A DNA stretch of 64,000 nt from Marivirga harenae (GTDB taxonomy: Bacteria; Bacteroidota; Bacteroidia; Cytophagales; Cyclobacteriaceae): the NCBI RefSeq assembly GCF_030534335.1, contig NZ_CP130565.1, positions 441,501 through 505,500 on the forward strand, read 5' to 3'. A program made the translations under genes and the position numbers. Below, piece after piece: positions 19,276 through 28,280 of this stretch (position 1 is its first letter; every line of letters begins with the position of its first letter). Under the pieces are notes generated by a model. That model was not told the DNA's origin. It did not search any database and worked only from the letters and a program-made list of their open reading frames with translations.

Positions 19276-19287
19276 TGACTTAAGTCA
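19276..19287. promoter_or_regulatory. Crp/Fnr-family dyad upstream of hemN
   Basis: TGACTTAAGTCA is a perfect 12-bp palindrome of the TGAC-N4-GTCA type used by Fnr/Dnr/HcpR-like regulators. If transcription starts about 5 bp past the TAGTTTTG element, the dyad is centred about 41 bp upstream of the start, the classical class II activator position. Which regulator binds is inference. Confidence 0.5.
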
Positions 19288-19364
19288 TCTAATGAGGTGA
19301 AAATTATCAATTTAGAATGCATTATGAGATTTTTATGGATGAACAAGATAAAACTACTTTCAGA

Positions 19365-19397
19365 TTGCGGAATCTTACTGTCTTCTTTATATTTTTG
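19365..19397 (+). promoter_or_regulatory. yebC promoter
   Basis: TTG at 19365-19367 and TATTTTTG at 19390-19397 match the Bacteroidota -33 and -7 elements with 22 bp between them, slightly longer than the usual spacing. The start codon follows 22 bp downstream. Confidence 0.45.
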
Positions 19398-19419
19398 CAG
19401 CAAAAGAAATTAGAATAAA

Positions 19420-20136
19420 ATGGGAAGAGCATTTGAATACCGCAGAGCAGCAAAAGAAAAGAGATGGGATAAAATGTCCCGCTTATTTCCAAGATTAGGC
19501 AAGACCATTACCATGGCAGCCAAAGAAGGTGGACCTGACCCAGAAATGAATGCCTCTCTGAGAACTGCCATTCAGAATGCCAAAGCCCAGAATATGCCGA
19601 AAGACAATATTGAGGCAGCTATTAAAAGGGCTTCAAGTTCTGAAGCGGAAAATTACGTTGAAGTCACTTTTGAAGGAAAAGGCCCGCATGGTGTCCTTAT
19701 ATTCATTGAATGTGCCACTGATAACAACAACAGAACAGTAGCCAACATCAAATCCTACTTTAATAAAGACAAAGTAGGTGCCAATTTGGTCCCGAATGGT
19801 TCATTAGAATTCATGTTCTCTAGAACTGCAGTTTTCGAATTTGAAAAAGCAGAAGAGATGGATATAGAAGAATTGGAATTGGAATTGATTGACGCTGGGA
19901 TGGAAGAAATTGAAGAAAATGATGGTAAACTCTATGTCTATGGAGATTATAAAGAGTTTGGAAATCTATCTAAGAAACTTGAAGAACTCAATATTGACGT
20001 CAAAAATGCTTCTTTAAAAAGATTTGCTAATGATTCAGTAGAGTTTGATGAAGAGCAAATGGCCGATATTGAAAAATTGATTGATAAAATTGAGGAGGAT
20101 GATGACGTGCAAGCTGTTTATACCAATATTGCTTAA
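19420..20136 (+). CDS. yebC: YebC/PmpR (TACO1-family) protein
   Basis: The 238-residue protein has the conserved N-terminus [20 protein letters not shown] and [18 protein letters not shown] of the YebC family. The three-domain layout continues with [24 protein letters not shown] at about 83-106, broken here by family-variable positions. Family members act as transcriptional regulators or, as shown for some, as factors that relieve ribosome pausing at proline-rich stretches. It is monocistronic, with a promoter upstream and a hairpin downstream. Confidence 0.93.
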   Translation: MGRAFEYRRAAKEKRWDKMSRLFPRLGKTITMAAKEGGPDPEMNASLRTAIQNAKAQNMPKDNIEAAIKRASSSEAENYVEVTFEGKGPHGVLIFIECATDNNNRTVANIKSYFNKDKVGANLVPNGSLEFMFSRTAVFEFEKAEEMDIEELELELIDAGMEEIEENDGKLYVYGDYKEFGNLSKKLEELNIDVKNASLKRFANDSVEFDEEQMADIEKLIDKIEEDDDVQAVYTNIA

Positions 20137-20157
20137 TTAAAAGTCTTTTTGAACAGA

Positions 20158-20192
20158 AAGAGCCATTGATTGATTTCATTGGCTCTTTTATT
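20158..20192 (+). terminator. yebC terminator
   Basis: AAGAGCCA (20158-20165) pairs with TGGCTCTT (20180-20187) and is followed by TTATTTT, 22 bp after the yebC stop. This is a standard intrinsic terminator layout. Confidence 0.7.
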
Positions 20193-20210
20193 TTGCTTAT
20201 TGGCTTTTAC

Positions 20211-20499
20211 TTACAAGCGCTTTACTAAGCTGTCCACTTTATATATGATAAAATCAACCGACTCATCCTTTATTTCTTGAACAACTGCTTTCTCAACCTT
20301 CATTTCTTTATTATCGATATTGAAACAAGATTGCCCTGAAGCATTTTTAATTTAGCTTTTCCGGTCGACTCTTCAACACTTAATTTTCAGGAATTATAGG
20401 AGAGCTTATCAGATGGACTACCGATCTCTATTTTCCCCATACATATAATTCTGCTAAATATTTTCTGGCAACATTTGGGAGGCTACTGGCAGGGATCAT
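20211..20499 (-). pseudogene. Decayed small gene with a nonsense codon and frameshifts
   Basis: The minus strand carries a protein-like trace broken across frames. It runs from an ATG at 20499 (IPASSLPNVARKYLAELYVWG), shifts frame into IEIGSPSDKLSYNS, meets an in-frame TGA, continues as KLSVEESTGKAKLK, and loses one A in an A-run before NASGQSCFNIDNKEMKV...KVDSLVKRL and a TAA at 20211. The pieces join into one plausible sequence if the lesions are repaired. The family is not recognised. Sequencing error is possible but would need several events. Confidence 0.5.
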
Positions 20500-20504
20500 T
20501 AAAA

Positions 20505-20705
20505 TTATTTATTCACTTTGACCATTTGCTTTCCATCAAGCACTGACAATTCTGGATTACCCTTGATTGATTCAATAATACTATTTTCTTTCCTGGGATA
20601 TTTTTTGTCTTGAGAAGAGTTTTCCTCAGTGTTTGCGAAAGACCTCGTCCCAATAATCGAGGCTACTATAATTCCAATAAATAGTATTATATCTCTCTTT
20701 TTCAT
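20505..20705 (-). CDS. Small exported or membrane-anchored protein, possibly the 5' part of a broken gene
   Basis: From the ATG at 20705 the 66-residue product starts MKKRDIILFIGIIVASIIG, a signal peptide or anchor, and continues with a short charged segment ending in MVKVNK. A further ATG at 20738 would place 11 residues ahead of the signal and is less likely. It ends only 6 bp before the decayed frame at 20211-20499, so it may be an intact remnant of that gene or a separate small protein. Confidence 0.45.
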   Translation of the reverse strand: MKKRDIILFIGIIVASIIGTRSFANTEENSSQDKKYPRKENSIIESIKGNPELSVLDGKQMVKVNK

Positions 20706-20810
20706 CTTTGTCTGTTTATAAATTCTGCACCAATACATTCATTATTGGAGAAAACAAAGAAATGCAAATTATGTTTAACTTATTATGAAAATAAATTAAA
20801 CAAAAAGAGA

Positions 20811-21194
20811 TTACTCAAATTCGGATCTTTTTTCGGGATCATATTTTACAAAAAGGTTAATGTAGGCCGAACGAGATAAACGGAAAGTCAGAGGTATCAT
20901 CAATAAGGATAAGGATACAGATAATGTAATAATAAGCCACAGTTGTGCAAATCCTAAGACATTTAAGGCTACGAATACTGTAATAATCAAAGCTACTTGC
21001 ATGGCATAGCTGATGTACATAGCTCCATCAAAAAAGGAAGGCTCAGACATATACCTTAATCCGCAGTGTGAGCAATGCTTAGGCATTTTCTGGAAATTCT
21101 TGATGTCGTAAGTCTTAGACTCAAATAAATCACCCTCATGACATCTAGGGCATTTGTAATTAAATATGCTATATAATTTATTTCCTTTTTTCAT
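20811..21194 (-). CDS. DUF983 family membrane protein
   Basis: The 127-residue protein starts with a zinc-ribbon-like region, YKCPRCHEGDLFE and PKHCSHCGLRYMSEPSFFDGAMYIS, followed by two hydrophobic segments at about 62-80 and 84-103. That cysteine pattern and two-helix layout define DUF983. The molecular role is not established. It is preceded by its own gap and not clearly in an operon. Confidence 0.85.
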   Translation of the reverse strand: MKKGNKLYSIFNYKCPRCHEGDLFESKTYDIKNFQKMPKHCSHCGLRYMSEPSFFDGAMYISYAMQVALIITVFVALNVLGFAQLWLIITLSVSLSLLMIPLTFRLSRSAYINLFVKYDPEKRSEFE

Positions 21195-21282
21195 CGTAAG
21201 TGAGTTCTGGTATAAGTGCTATCAGATTTTGCCAAAGAAAAAAACGATCAGACTTCTATTATTTTTGTAAGCGAAGTATCCA

Positions 21283-22128
21283 TCAAGTATTCAACCATCT
21301 CCATAATTTACCTAAAATGGTTTTTGGTTGTGGTTTTTGAACCTCCCTAGTTTGTTCAGTGACTTTCTTCTTCCTCGTAGGTTTAGTTTTTTGTTCTAAT
21401 TGTTTTGGTTTTAATACTTTCTCTTTGTAAAACTGCTCTCTTTTTCTCTTCTTTTCCCTTTCAATCCTTTCTCGTTTTCGCGCATCTTTTTGCTCCTCTT
21501 TTTTCCTTATTTCAGCAGGGCTTAATTCTCGCTTTTGGTTTCTTCTAGGTTTTCTTTGTCGCGATGGTTGGCTAAAAGACTTTTTCTTTCTATCCTGAGT
21601 TTCTTCACTTTGCTCAGTTTGTGCCTTTCGTTTTGGTTCAGGCAAATCAATTTTACCAATTACATTTAACCCCTTCAGTTCCACTTTAGGAGCTTTTATA
21701 ATTAACTCTTCATCCGAGTGTTCAGCTTGATCTTCTAACAGTTCTCCTACTGTTTTAAATGCCTTTTTCTTTTCTTTCTGGATCTCAGCTGGGACTTCCT
21801 CAATATTTTGAATTTCCACTGAAGATTTTTCAGCATTTTTTTCAGAGACCTCTTCTTCCGGTTCAGAGTCAGCTGGTTCAGCTATTTTGTCTTCCTTTTC
21901 ATCAACCTCATCTTTCTCTTCTGTTCTTATTGTATCTTCAACTTCCGCTATGACTTCGTTCTCAGCTTCTTCTTCCTCAATTTCAAAATGTCTGTAAAGT
22001 AATTTTACTGCATTTTCATCCAATTTTGTATTTGAATCCTTCTCGATCACTATCCCTCTAATTTCAAGGAAATCGACTATGTCGTCTGTAGTAATAGAAA
22101 GTTTTCTCGCTGCCTGGGCAAGTCTCAT
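21283..22128 (-). CDS. Free-standing IF-2 N-terminal-domain-like protein
   Basis: The 281-residue protein begins RLAQAARKLSITTDDIVDFL followed by an EIRGIVIEKDSNTKLDENAV segment, which matches the IF2-N fold at the start of Bacteroidota initiation factor 2. A long acidic stretch (about 50-115) follows, then KVELKGLNVIGKIDLPEPK, reminiscent of the segment before the IF-2 G domain. A very basic, Arg/Lys/Glu-rich helical tail ends in LGKLWRWLNT. There is no GTPase domain. It could be an IF-2 paralogue fragment or a ribosome- or RNA-binding protein in its own right. The frame is intact. Confidence 0.65.
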   Translation of the reverse strand: MRLAQAARKLSITTDDIVDFLEIRGIVIEKDSNTKLDENAVKLLYRHFEIEEEEAENEVIAEVEDTIRTEEKDEVDEKEDKIAEPADSEPEEEVSEKNAEKSSVEIQNIEEVPAEIQKEKKKAFKTVGELLEDQAEHSDEELIIKAPKVELKGLNVIGKIDLPEPKRKAQTEQSEETQDRKKKSFSQPSRQRKPRRNQKRELSPAEIRKKEEQKDARKRERIEREKKRKREQFYKEKVLKPKQLEQKTKPTRKKKVTEQTREVQKPQPKTILGKLWRWLNT

Positions 22129-22328
22129 GGTTATTATTGGTTATTAGCTGGTTAGTTGCAAATATATCATTTTAACAGGATATATGAATATTTTATCAAC
22201 TATTAAAAATTATATCTTGAATACTCTAAAGTGAATAATCAAAACACGAAACTATTGGAAGGATAATCGATTTGGATTAATAATTGAACAGTAAATAGCG
22301 GAGGTCTATTGATACCTCCGCCAATAAT

Positions 22329-23840
22329 TTATTCTCCTTGACCCAGTGAGAACCCTAGTGCACCATCGAAGGTATATAGGTTTTCTGTTTTGATGATGTC
22401 GTATCCTTTCTCATTAAGTTTACTCATCAATGCCAATACTTCTTTATATTCAATGGTCTTATAGTCAGGTTTCCCCTCAGCAACAGTTGCATTTTTTGAA
22501 ATAAACCTGCATCGCCAATGATCTGTACAGAAGGTAGAATCCATTCCACCCGGATAAACTTTTACTCCTCTATTAGTTACCATTTTTAGCTTTAAGAAAT
22601 CTTTTGAGTTTTCTGTCAACAGCTCTCCAAATTTATTGGCATTTCTATCTCTATGATCTATAAAAATATCTACACCCACCAATTTCTTTTCTTTTGGGGC
22701 ATGAGATTTTTCTTGGATATTGATTCTAAAATCTTCTCCTTCTTTAACTTCAATTTTCTTGAATTGAGAAGGCACTTGTCCTAGTCTTTCAATTACGGCA
22801 TCTGCAAACTCCATGGTACCCACTTTTTGCTTGCTATGACCTTCTTTGTAGATTTCTCCGGTGTGAATTCCATCTTCCAAGGTTGTCAACCAAGCATTAT
22901 GAATAAGGGCTGCTTTTTCCACCTCTCCAAAATATTGCAACATTTGAATAGCACCGTGCAATAATCCAGATGGATTGGCTATTTTCTTTCCAGCGATATC
23001 AGGTGCAGAACCATGAATAGCTTCAAACATAGCGTAATCTTTACCGATATTAGATGATCCAGCCAATCCTACTGAACCAGAAATTTCTGCTGTTACATCA
23101 GAAACGATATCTCCATATAAATTCAGCGTTACAATCACATCGTAATCCTCTGGACGATTAGCAATTCTAGCAGTAGCGATATCGATAATTTGACTTTCTG
23201 CCTGAATATCAGGGTACTCCTTAGCCACTTCCTTGAAAACACTGTGGAATAATCCATCAGTCACTTTCATGATATTATCCTTAACTAAGCAAGTAACTTT
23301 CTTTCGATTATATTTTTTAGCATATTCAAATGCGTATCGACAAATTTTTTCTGAGCCTGGTCTAGATATTAATTTCAGACATTGAGCCACTTCATCAGTT
23401 TGTTGGTGCTCTATTCCCGCATATAAATCCTCCTCATTTTCTCGAACAACTACCAAATCCATTACCGGATGCTTACTTTCTACTATCGGATGATAGGAAA
23501 CTGCAGGACGAACATTCGAAAATAAACCTAAAGATTTTCTGATAGTAACATTCAAGCTTTTATAACCAGAACCTTGTGGTGTGGTGATAGGAGCTTTTAA
23601 GATTACTTTCTTTTTATGGATTGCCTCCCAAGCACTTTCAGGAATCCCGGAAGTATTGCCCGACAAATAAGCCTGCTCACCAATTTCGATATGATCTGCA
23701 TCAAGACTTACATTTGCCGCTGTTAAAATCTTTAAAGTGGCGTCCATTATTTCTGGACCAATTCCATCTCCTTTTGCAACTACTACTGGAAGTGATTTGG
23801 TAGCTTTTTTTAAATAATCTGCATTAACAGAATCTTTCAT
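22329..23840 (-). CDS. icd: NADP-dependent isocitrate dehydrogenase, Thermus-like long form
   Basis: The 503-residue protein has the isocitrate/isopropylmalate dehydrogenase core: KGDGIGPEIMDATLKIL near 23-39, the substrate-binding SLNVTIRKSLGLFSNVRP, the catalytic VVRENEEDLYAGIEH and LVKDNIMKVTDGLF, and EAIHGSAPDIAGKKIANPSG. A C-terminal extension of about 140 residues follows the core, as in the roughly 495-residue Thermus/Rickettsia enzyme group. It supplies 2-oxoglutarate and NADPH. It appears monocistronic. Confidence 0.93.
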   Translation of the reverse strand: MKDSVNADYLKKATKSLPVVVAKGDGIGPEIMDATLKILTAANVSLDADHIEIGEQAYLSGNTSGIPESAWEAIHKKKVILKAPITTPQGSGYKSLNVTIRKSLGLFSNVRPAVSYHPIVESKHPVMDLVVVRENEEDLYAGIEHQQTDEVAQCLKLISRPGSEKICRYAFEYAKKYNRKKVTCLVKDNIMKVTDGLFHSVFKEVAKEYPDIQAESQIIDIATARIANRPEDYDVIVTLNLYGDIVSDVTAEISGSVGLAGSSNIGKDYAMFEAIHGSAPDIAGKKIANPSGLLHGAIQMLQYFGEVEKAALIHNAWLTTLEDGIHTGEIYKEGHSKQKVGTMEFADAVIERLGQVPSQFKKIEVKEGEDFRINIQEKSHAPKEKKLVGVDIFIDHRDRNANKFGELLTENSKDFLKLKMVTNRGVKVYPGGMDSTFCTDHWRCRFISKNATVAEGKPDYKTIEYKEVLALMSKLNEKGYDIIKTENLYTFDGALGFSLGQGE

Positions 23841-24016
23841 GACTGGATTTTTATGTTTTCTATATTAATATTTCCGATTGAAGGGTATTTATTCTAATGA
23901 GGATATACACGGTATAATTGTATTATAGTTGATATAGCCTTTAAATTTGATGCAAAAATAATGCACAAGGCTTTGGAATCAAAGCCGTTGTAAGTTTTAA
24001 ACTGAAGTAATAATAA

Positions 24017-24256
24017 TCAGGACGAAAATTCAGGTTCAGGCTTATCTTTTGGCAAGCATACTCCAGGGGGCAAATCCAAGACCGGGTCATCGTCATTCTC
24101 GTTGGAGCCACCTCCTCCACCTCCATCTTCGTCATCGGAGTTGTTGCCACTTTTTAAAACCCATCTGATGAAATAAGATACCAAAAAAGCACAACTTGCC
24201 ACCAAGATGATGTAGTCAGGATTTTCGATGATATATTGAATGAAAGTCTCCAGCAT
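24017..24256 (-). CDS. Small single-helix membrane protein with Gly/Asp-rich linker
   Basis: The 79-residue product has one membrane helix at about 16-33 (YIILVASCAFLVSYFIRW) followed by an acidic and poly-glycine segment (DDEDGGGGGGSNENDDD) and a proline-rich end. No family is recognised. The composition is unusual, but the hydrophobic helix and an ATG start support a real gene. Confidence 0.5.
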   Translation of the reverse strand: MLETFIQYIIENPDYIILVASCAFLVSYFIRWVLKSGNNSDDEDGGGGGGSNENDDDPVLDLPPGVCLPKDKPEPEFSS

Positions 24257-24397
24257 CTAGTCTAATACAATTATTTAGCAAAAAGCATTCAAAAGTTAAT
24301 CAATTTATCATCAAAATGTTAAATGATTGAGTGAGAAATTTTGAAAAGGCGCTGATTATATACTGGAAAATATAATTAGGCGGTTGTAACCGTCAAA

Positions 24398-25360
24398 TCA
24401 AAATCCCATCTTCTCATACCAAGTATATACTTTTCCCAGCCCTTCTTTAAACCTAACTTGTGGTTTATAGCCTAAAAGAGATTCAATTTTAGTGATGTCT
24501 GCTTTAGAGTGCTTAACATCTCCCGGTCTTTCTGGGCCATACTTGGGCTTCAGATTTTTCCCACTTAAATCCTGTAAAAGCCCAATCATATCATTCAAGC
24601 TCATCTGATCTCCACAAGCTACATTATAAATTTGATTAAGGGCTTCCTTATTTTCTGAGAAAAGTGCTAAATCATTAGCATGAACCGCATTTTCTACAAA
24701 AGTAAAATCTCTACTGGTTTCACCATCCCCGTTAATAGTGGGCTCATTTCCATGAATAAATGCTTTACAAAAAATAGGAATCACTGCAGCATACGGATTG
24801 TCTGGGTTTTGTCTTGGTCCGAAGATATTGAAGTAACGAAGTCCAACATAATTTAAACCATAGGTCTTTTGAAAAACTTCGGCATACAATTCTACTGCAT
24901 ATTTGGTGACTGCATAGGGACTCAAAGGATTCCCAATTATATCTTCTTTCTTAGGTAAATTTGGACTGTCTCCGTAAGTGCTAGAAGAGCAAGCTAACAC
25001 CACCCTGTCAATTTTATTTTGTACAGCTGCGTGCAAAATATTCACCGTACCATCGATATTTACTTTGGTACTTTGCATCGGGTTTTCGATGGAACGAGGA
25101 ACGGAACCTAAAGCAGCTTGATGACTAATTAAATCAAAGCCCTTGGTTAACTCCAACATTTTTTCATAGTTGCAAATATCTTCTTCGAAAAACTCAAATC
25201 TGGGATGGTTTTCAAATTCTTTAATATTGCTGTAGTATCCATTCGAGAGATTATCAATCACTCTTACGGTCTCTACTCTATCGTCATTCAAATATTTTTC
25301 TACCAAATTGGAGCCAATAAATCCTGCTCCTCCTGTAATGATGATTTTCTTTTTCGACAT
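24398..25360 (-). CDS. UDP-N-acetylhexosamine 4-epimerase (WbpP-like SDR)
   Basis: This extended short-chain dehydrogenase of 320 residues carries the NAD-binding motif GGAGFIGSN (10-18), the catalytic serines in SSSTYG (125-130) and Tyr149/Lys153 in YAVTK. ALGSVPRSIENP and the late NIFGPRQNPDNPYAAVIP are typical of the WbpP/TviC group, which interconverts UDP-GlcNAc and UDP-GalNAc or their uronates. It would feed surface polysaccharide synthesis. No glycan cluster surrounds it here. Confidence 0.85.
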   Translation of the reverse strand: MSKKKIIITGGAGFIGSNLVEKYLNDDRVETVRVIDNLSNGYYSNIKEFENHPRFEFFEEDICNYEKMLELTKGFDLISHQAALGSVPRSIENPMQSTKVNIDGTVNILHAAVQNKIDRVVLACSSSTYGDSPNLPKKEDIIGNPLSPYAVTKYAVELYAEVFQKTYGLNYVGLRYFNIFGPRQNPDNPYAAVIPIFCKAFIHGNEPTINGDGETSRDFTFVENAVHANDLALFSENKEALNQIYNVACGDQMSLNDMIGLLQDLSGKNLKPKYGPERPGDVKHSKADITKIESLLGYKPQVRFKEGLGKVYTWYEKMGF

Positions 25361-25442
25361 TATGAAATATGATTAAGCGGCAAAGATAGGGAGTCAAAAT
25401 TGCTTATAGTAATAGATTACTTCTTAATTTCTCTGCTGCTGA

Positions 25443-26966
25443 CTAATCCTCTACAAATTCCTGCCACTCACGGAAATCCTCTTCTTTCATAACTTTAGCC
25501 ATTTTGACCTGGCCTCCTTTATGCTTATTGGCATCGTTCCATTCCAAGAATTTCTCAGCAGAAATCAAGCTGACTTTCACATCCTTCAAAGCTTTATCTC
25601 TGGCTACTTTGTAATTCTTATTGCTATTTTTGAGGTGATTATCTAAATGAATTTTGATATCCTCATTCTTGATATCACCCTTGACTTCCTCCAAACCTAA
25701 ATACCAGTGATGAATGTGTTCTCCATTTTCCTTCACAGCCGAAACTGTGAATTCTTTGATATTTAGACGGAAGTTTTCATTCAAGCTTTCAATGGCATCG
25801 TCCATCTTATTAACGGAAAGCTGAGAACCTACCACATTTAGAAAGAATTTGGTTCGTCCAGTAATTTTGATTTCAGATCTGGAAACATCAGTAAATTTTA
25901 TAGTATCCCCAATCATATATCGCCACGCTCCGCTGACAGTAGAAATCAGCAAAATATACTCTTTCCCTTCTTCAACTTGGGAAATATCTACAGCCTTTTT
26001 ATCTGGATTTACTTTTCCCGATTCCAAAACACTGCCCTCTTCAAAAGGAACAAATTCAAAATAGATGCCATTGTCGCAAATTAACTGCATAGCATCAGTG
26101 TCAGGCCGAGTTTGAGTTGCTAAATAGCCTTCGGAGGCTAGATATGTATCAATATACTGAACCGGCTTACTGAATAGTTTCTCAAAACTCTTTTTGTAGG
26201 GATCCAAAGCCACGCCTCCTGAAGTATATACCGCCAAATTTGGCCAAATATCATGTATGGAATCTACACTATGATAATCCATTACCCTTTTCAGCATCAA
26301 TTCAATCCAGGAAGGAATTCCTGAAATGGAACCAATATCCCAATTTTTCGCTTCCTTAGCTATTGCCTCCACTCTTTCATCCCAATCATCTATGCTACTG
26401 ATTTGCTCCCCGGGTTTATAGAAATTTCTGAACCAATTAGGTATATTAGATGCACTTATACCACTGATTTCCCCTTCAAAGTGTCCTTTAACTTGATTCA
26501 AGTCCGTGCTAGAACCCAACATTAGAATCTGCTTGGTGAAGAAACTTTCGGGTAAATCTTTAAAGTTAGAGAGGCTTAACACTTGTCGAATTCCTGCATT
26601 TCTGATGCTTTCTAGCATATCATCCGTAACTGGGATATGTTTGCTGTGCCCAGTGGTTCCAGAGCTCACGGCAAAATTATCGACTTTATCAGGCCAGCAA
26701 ATGTCAGCTTTGCCTTCCCAGGATTTTTTCCACCAAAATTCCATATCATCATAATCATGATAGGGAACTTCTCTTGAAAATTCATTTGATAGGTTTTTTG
26801 ATTTCAATATATGCTCAAACCCGTAATATTTGCCAAATGCAGTTTCTTTAGATTTCTGGAGTAATTCTTTAAGCGTTTCTTTTTGAGCTTCGACAGGGGA
26901 ATCGTGTTTTTTGATTTTACTCCCAACTTCTATTGCAGCCTTAATAATATTACTGATAATTTCCAT
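25443..26966 (-). CDS. GH3 family acyl-amino acid synthetase-like protein
   Basis: The 507-residue protein matches the GH3 auxin-responsive family, acyl-adenylating enzymes that in plants conjugate jasmonate or auxin to amino acids. Visible are FAVSSGTTGHSKHIPVT (ATP-binding P-loop-like motif near 102-118), the IDTYLASEGYLATQ segment, the adenylate-binding YMIGDTIKFTD, and ITGRTKFFLNVVGSQLS leading into the mobile C-terminal domain. The bacterial substrate is unknown. It is 48 bp downstream of the HAD phosphatase gene in the same orientation. Confidence 0.88.
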   Translation of the reverse strand: MEIISNIIKAAIEVGSKIKKHDSPVEAQKETLKELLQKSKETAFGKYYGFEHILKSKNLSNEFSREVPYHDYDDMEFWWKKSWEGKADICWPDKVDNFAVSSGTTGHSKHIPVTDDMLESIRNAGIRQVLSLSNFKDLPESFFTKQILMLGSSTDLNQVKGHFEGEISGISASNIPNWFRNFYKPGEQISSIDDWDERVEAIAKEAKNWDIGSISGIPSWIELMLKRVMDYHSVDSIHDIWPNLAVYTSGGVALDPYKKSFEKLFSKPVQYIDTYLASEGYLATQTRPDTDAMQLICDNGIYFEFVPFEEGSVLESGKVNPDKKAVDISQVEEGKEYILLISTVSGAWRYMIGDTIKFTDVSRSEIKITGRTKFFLNVVGSQLSVNKMDDAIESLNENFRLNIKEFTVSAVKENGEHIHHWYLGLEEVKGDIKNEDIKIHLDNHLKNSNKNYKVARDKALKDVKVSLISAEKFLEWNDANKHKGGQVKMAKVMKEEDFREWQEFVED

Positions 26967-27014
26967 GAAAAAATATTAGGTAAAAAATATATTGAAGTGA
27001 TAAACCTTCTGTTT

Positions 27015-27824
27015 TTAACCGAAATACTTCTCCAAGGTTACGGCTACCCCATCTTCTTTAGCTGGAAGGGTAACTTCATCTGCTACATTTTTCACTTCCT
27101 CTTTTGCATTTCCAACTGCTACTCCACAACCAACTGCTTTTAGCATTTCGATGTCATTATAATTGTCCCCAAAAGCGATGACATCCTTCATTTCAATATT
27201 CAATTCTGTCCGTAACAGCTGATTTAAAGCACTAGCCTTCGAGATTTCAAGTGGAGCTATTTCAAGATAAGTATCTTTAGAGCGATATAAATGCAATGGT
27301 GCATCCATAGATTTCAGCTCAGAAATCAAATCATCAATTAAAGACGGCTCGCCCATACACATGATTTTATGAGCACCATTCTCTTGTGACTTCCAGCTCT
27401 CCATTAACTCCAAACCTGATAATATAGAAGCTTGAACTTTCGTATTATTGATTTCCCTTTCTGTCCATTGATCCCTGGAAGGTGCAAACCAATTGTCTTC
27501 CAAATAAAAGCCTGCATGCAAATTTTTATTATCGCTCCATTTTGCAATGTACTCACATAATGAGAAAGGAATTTTTACTGAATCCAATATTTTGATCTCA
27601 TGCCTTTGGGAGATTATAAACCCCCCGTTATAGCAAATTAATGGTTGATTAACTATATCTAGGGTTTGCTGCAAATGGCGCATGGCAGCGGGCATTCTAC
27701 TGGATGCCAAAATAATCGCCACATCATCTTTCACATGCTTAAAAATATCAACTGTTCTTTTTGATAATTCCCTGTCCTTGTTTAAAAGTGTTCCATCAAT
27801 ATCGGTGCAAATTGCCTTGAACAT
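27015..27824 (-). CDS. Cof-type HAD-IIB sugar/cofactor phosphatase
   Basis: The 269-residue protein shows the HAD nucleophile motif CTDIDGTLLN (Asp8/Asp10), motif II in LASSRMPAAM, a C2-type cap in the middle, motif III Lys in ISKASALNQLL, and motif IV GDNYNDIEML. The Cof family dephosphorylates small sugar phosphates or cofactors. The exact substrate cannot be read from sequence. It probably forms a transcript with the GH3 gene downstream. Confidence 0.9.
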   Translation of the reverse strand: MFKAICTDIDGTLLNKDRELSKRTVDIFKHVKDDVAIILASSRMPAAMRHLQQTLDIVNQPLICYNGGFIISQRHEIKILDSVKIPFSLCEYIAKWSDNKNLHAGFYLEDNWFAPSRDQWTEREINNTKVQASILSGLELMESWKSQENGAHKIMCMGEPSLIDDLISELKSMDAPLHLYRSKDTYLEIAPLEISKASALNQLLRTELNIEMKDVIAFGDNYNDIEMLKAVGCGVAVGNAKEEVKNVADEVTLPAKEDGVAVTLEKYFG

Positions 27825-27895
27825 ATTATTATGTGCTTAAGATTTTGGAAATGCAAAACTAATGCTTTTGAAACAGTTCAAAACAATCAGAAAGA

Positions 27896-28189
27896 TTATT
27901 TATCATGCCAATGTCCATGCTCGGCAGACCAAACTTTACCGGGAGGAGCTTCACCAGCTGGTGGTGGGGTTAATCCTTGTCTGCTACTGTTTGTATTTAC
28001 CGGAGCTGTTTGCTGTGAATTATAATAAACAGAAAATCCTGCTATGGCTAGAATCACCACAAAAATAGCTATATACATTAAATTTTTGTTGTTGTTTATA
28101 CCTGAAGACTCTTTGCCCATATGGCAATTTTTATATTTCTTCCCGCTTCCACAGTGGCAAGGTTCGTTTCTTCCTAGTTCCTTTTTCAT
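27896..28189 (-). CDS. SEC-C zinc-binding motif membrane protein
   Basis: The 97-residue protein starts with a SEC-C motif, GRNEPCHCGSGKKYKNCH (6-23), the Zn-binding module found at the SecA C-terminus. It continues with a single membrane helix (about 38-56) and a short proline-rich tail PPPAGEAPPGKVWSAEHGHW. The SEC-C module binds SecB or ribosome-associated factors in some proteins. The role here is unknown. Confidence 0.75.
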   Translation of the reverse strand: MKKELGRNEPCHCGSGKKYKNCHMGKESSGINNNKNLMYIAIFVVILAIAGFSVYYNSQQTAPVNTNSSRQGLTPPPAGEAPPGKVWSAEHGHWHDK

Positions 28190-28280
28190 TTACAATCTTA
28201 TTTAATTCGGAATTAATTTACGAAAATATTAGACATGAAGCAGATATTTATTCTAAACGATCTTGACTGATACCAAAAGG

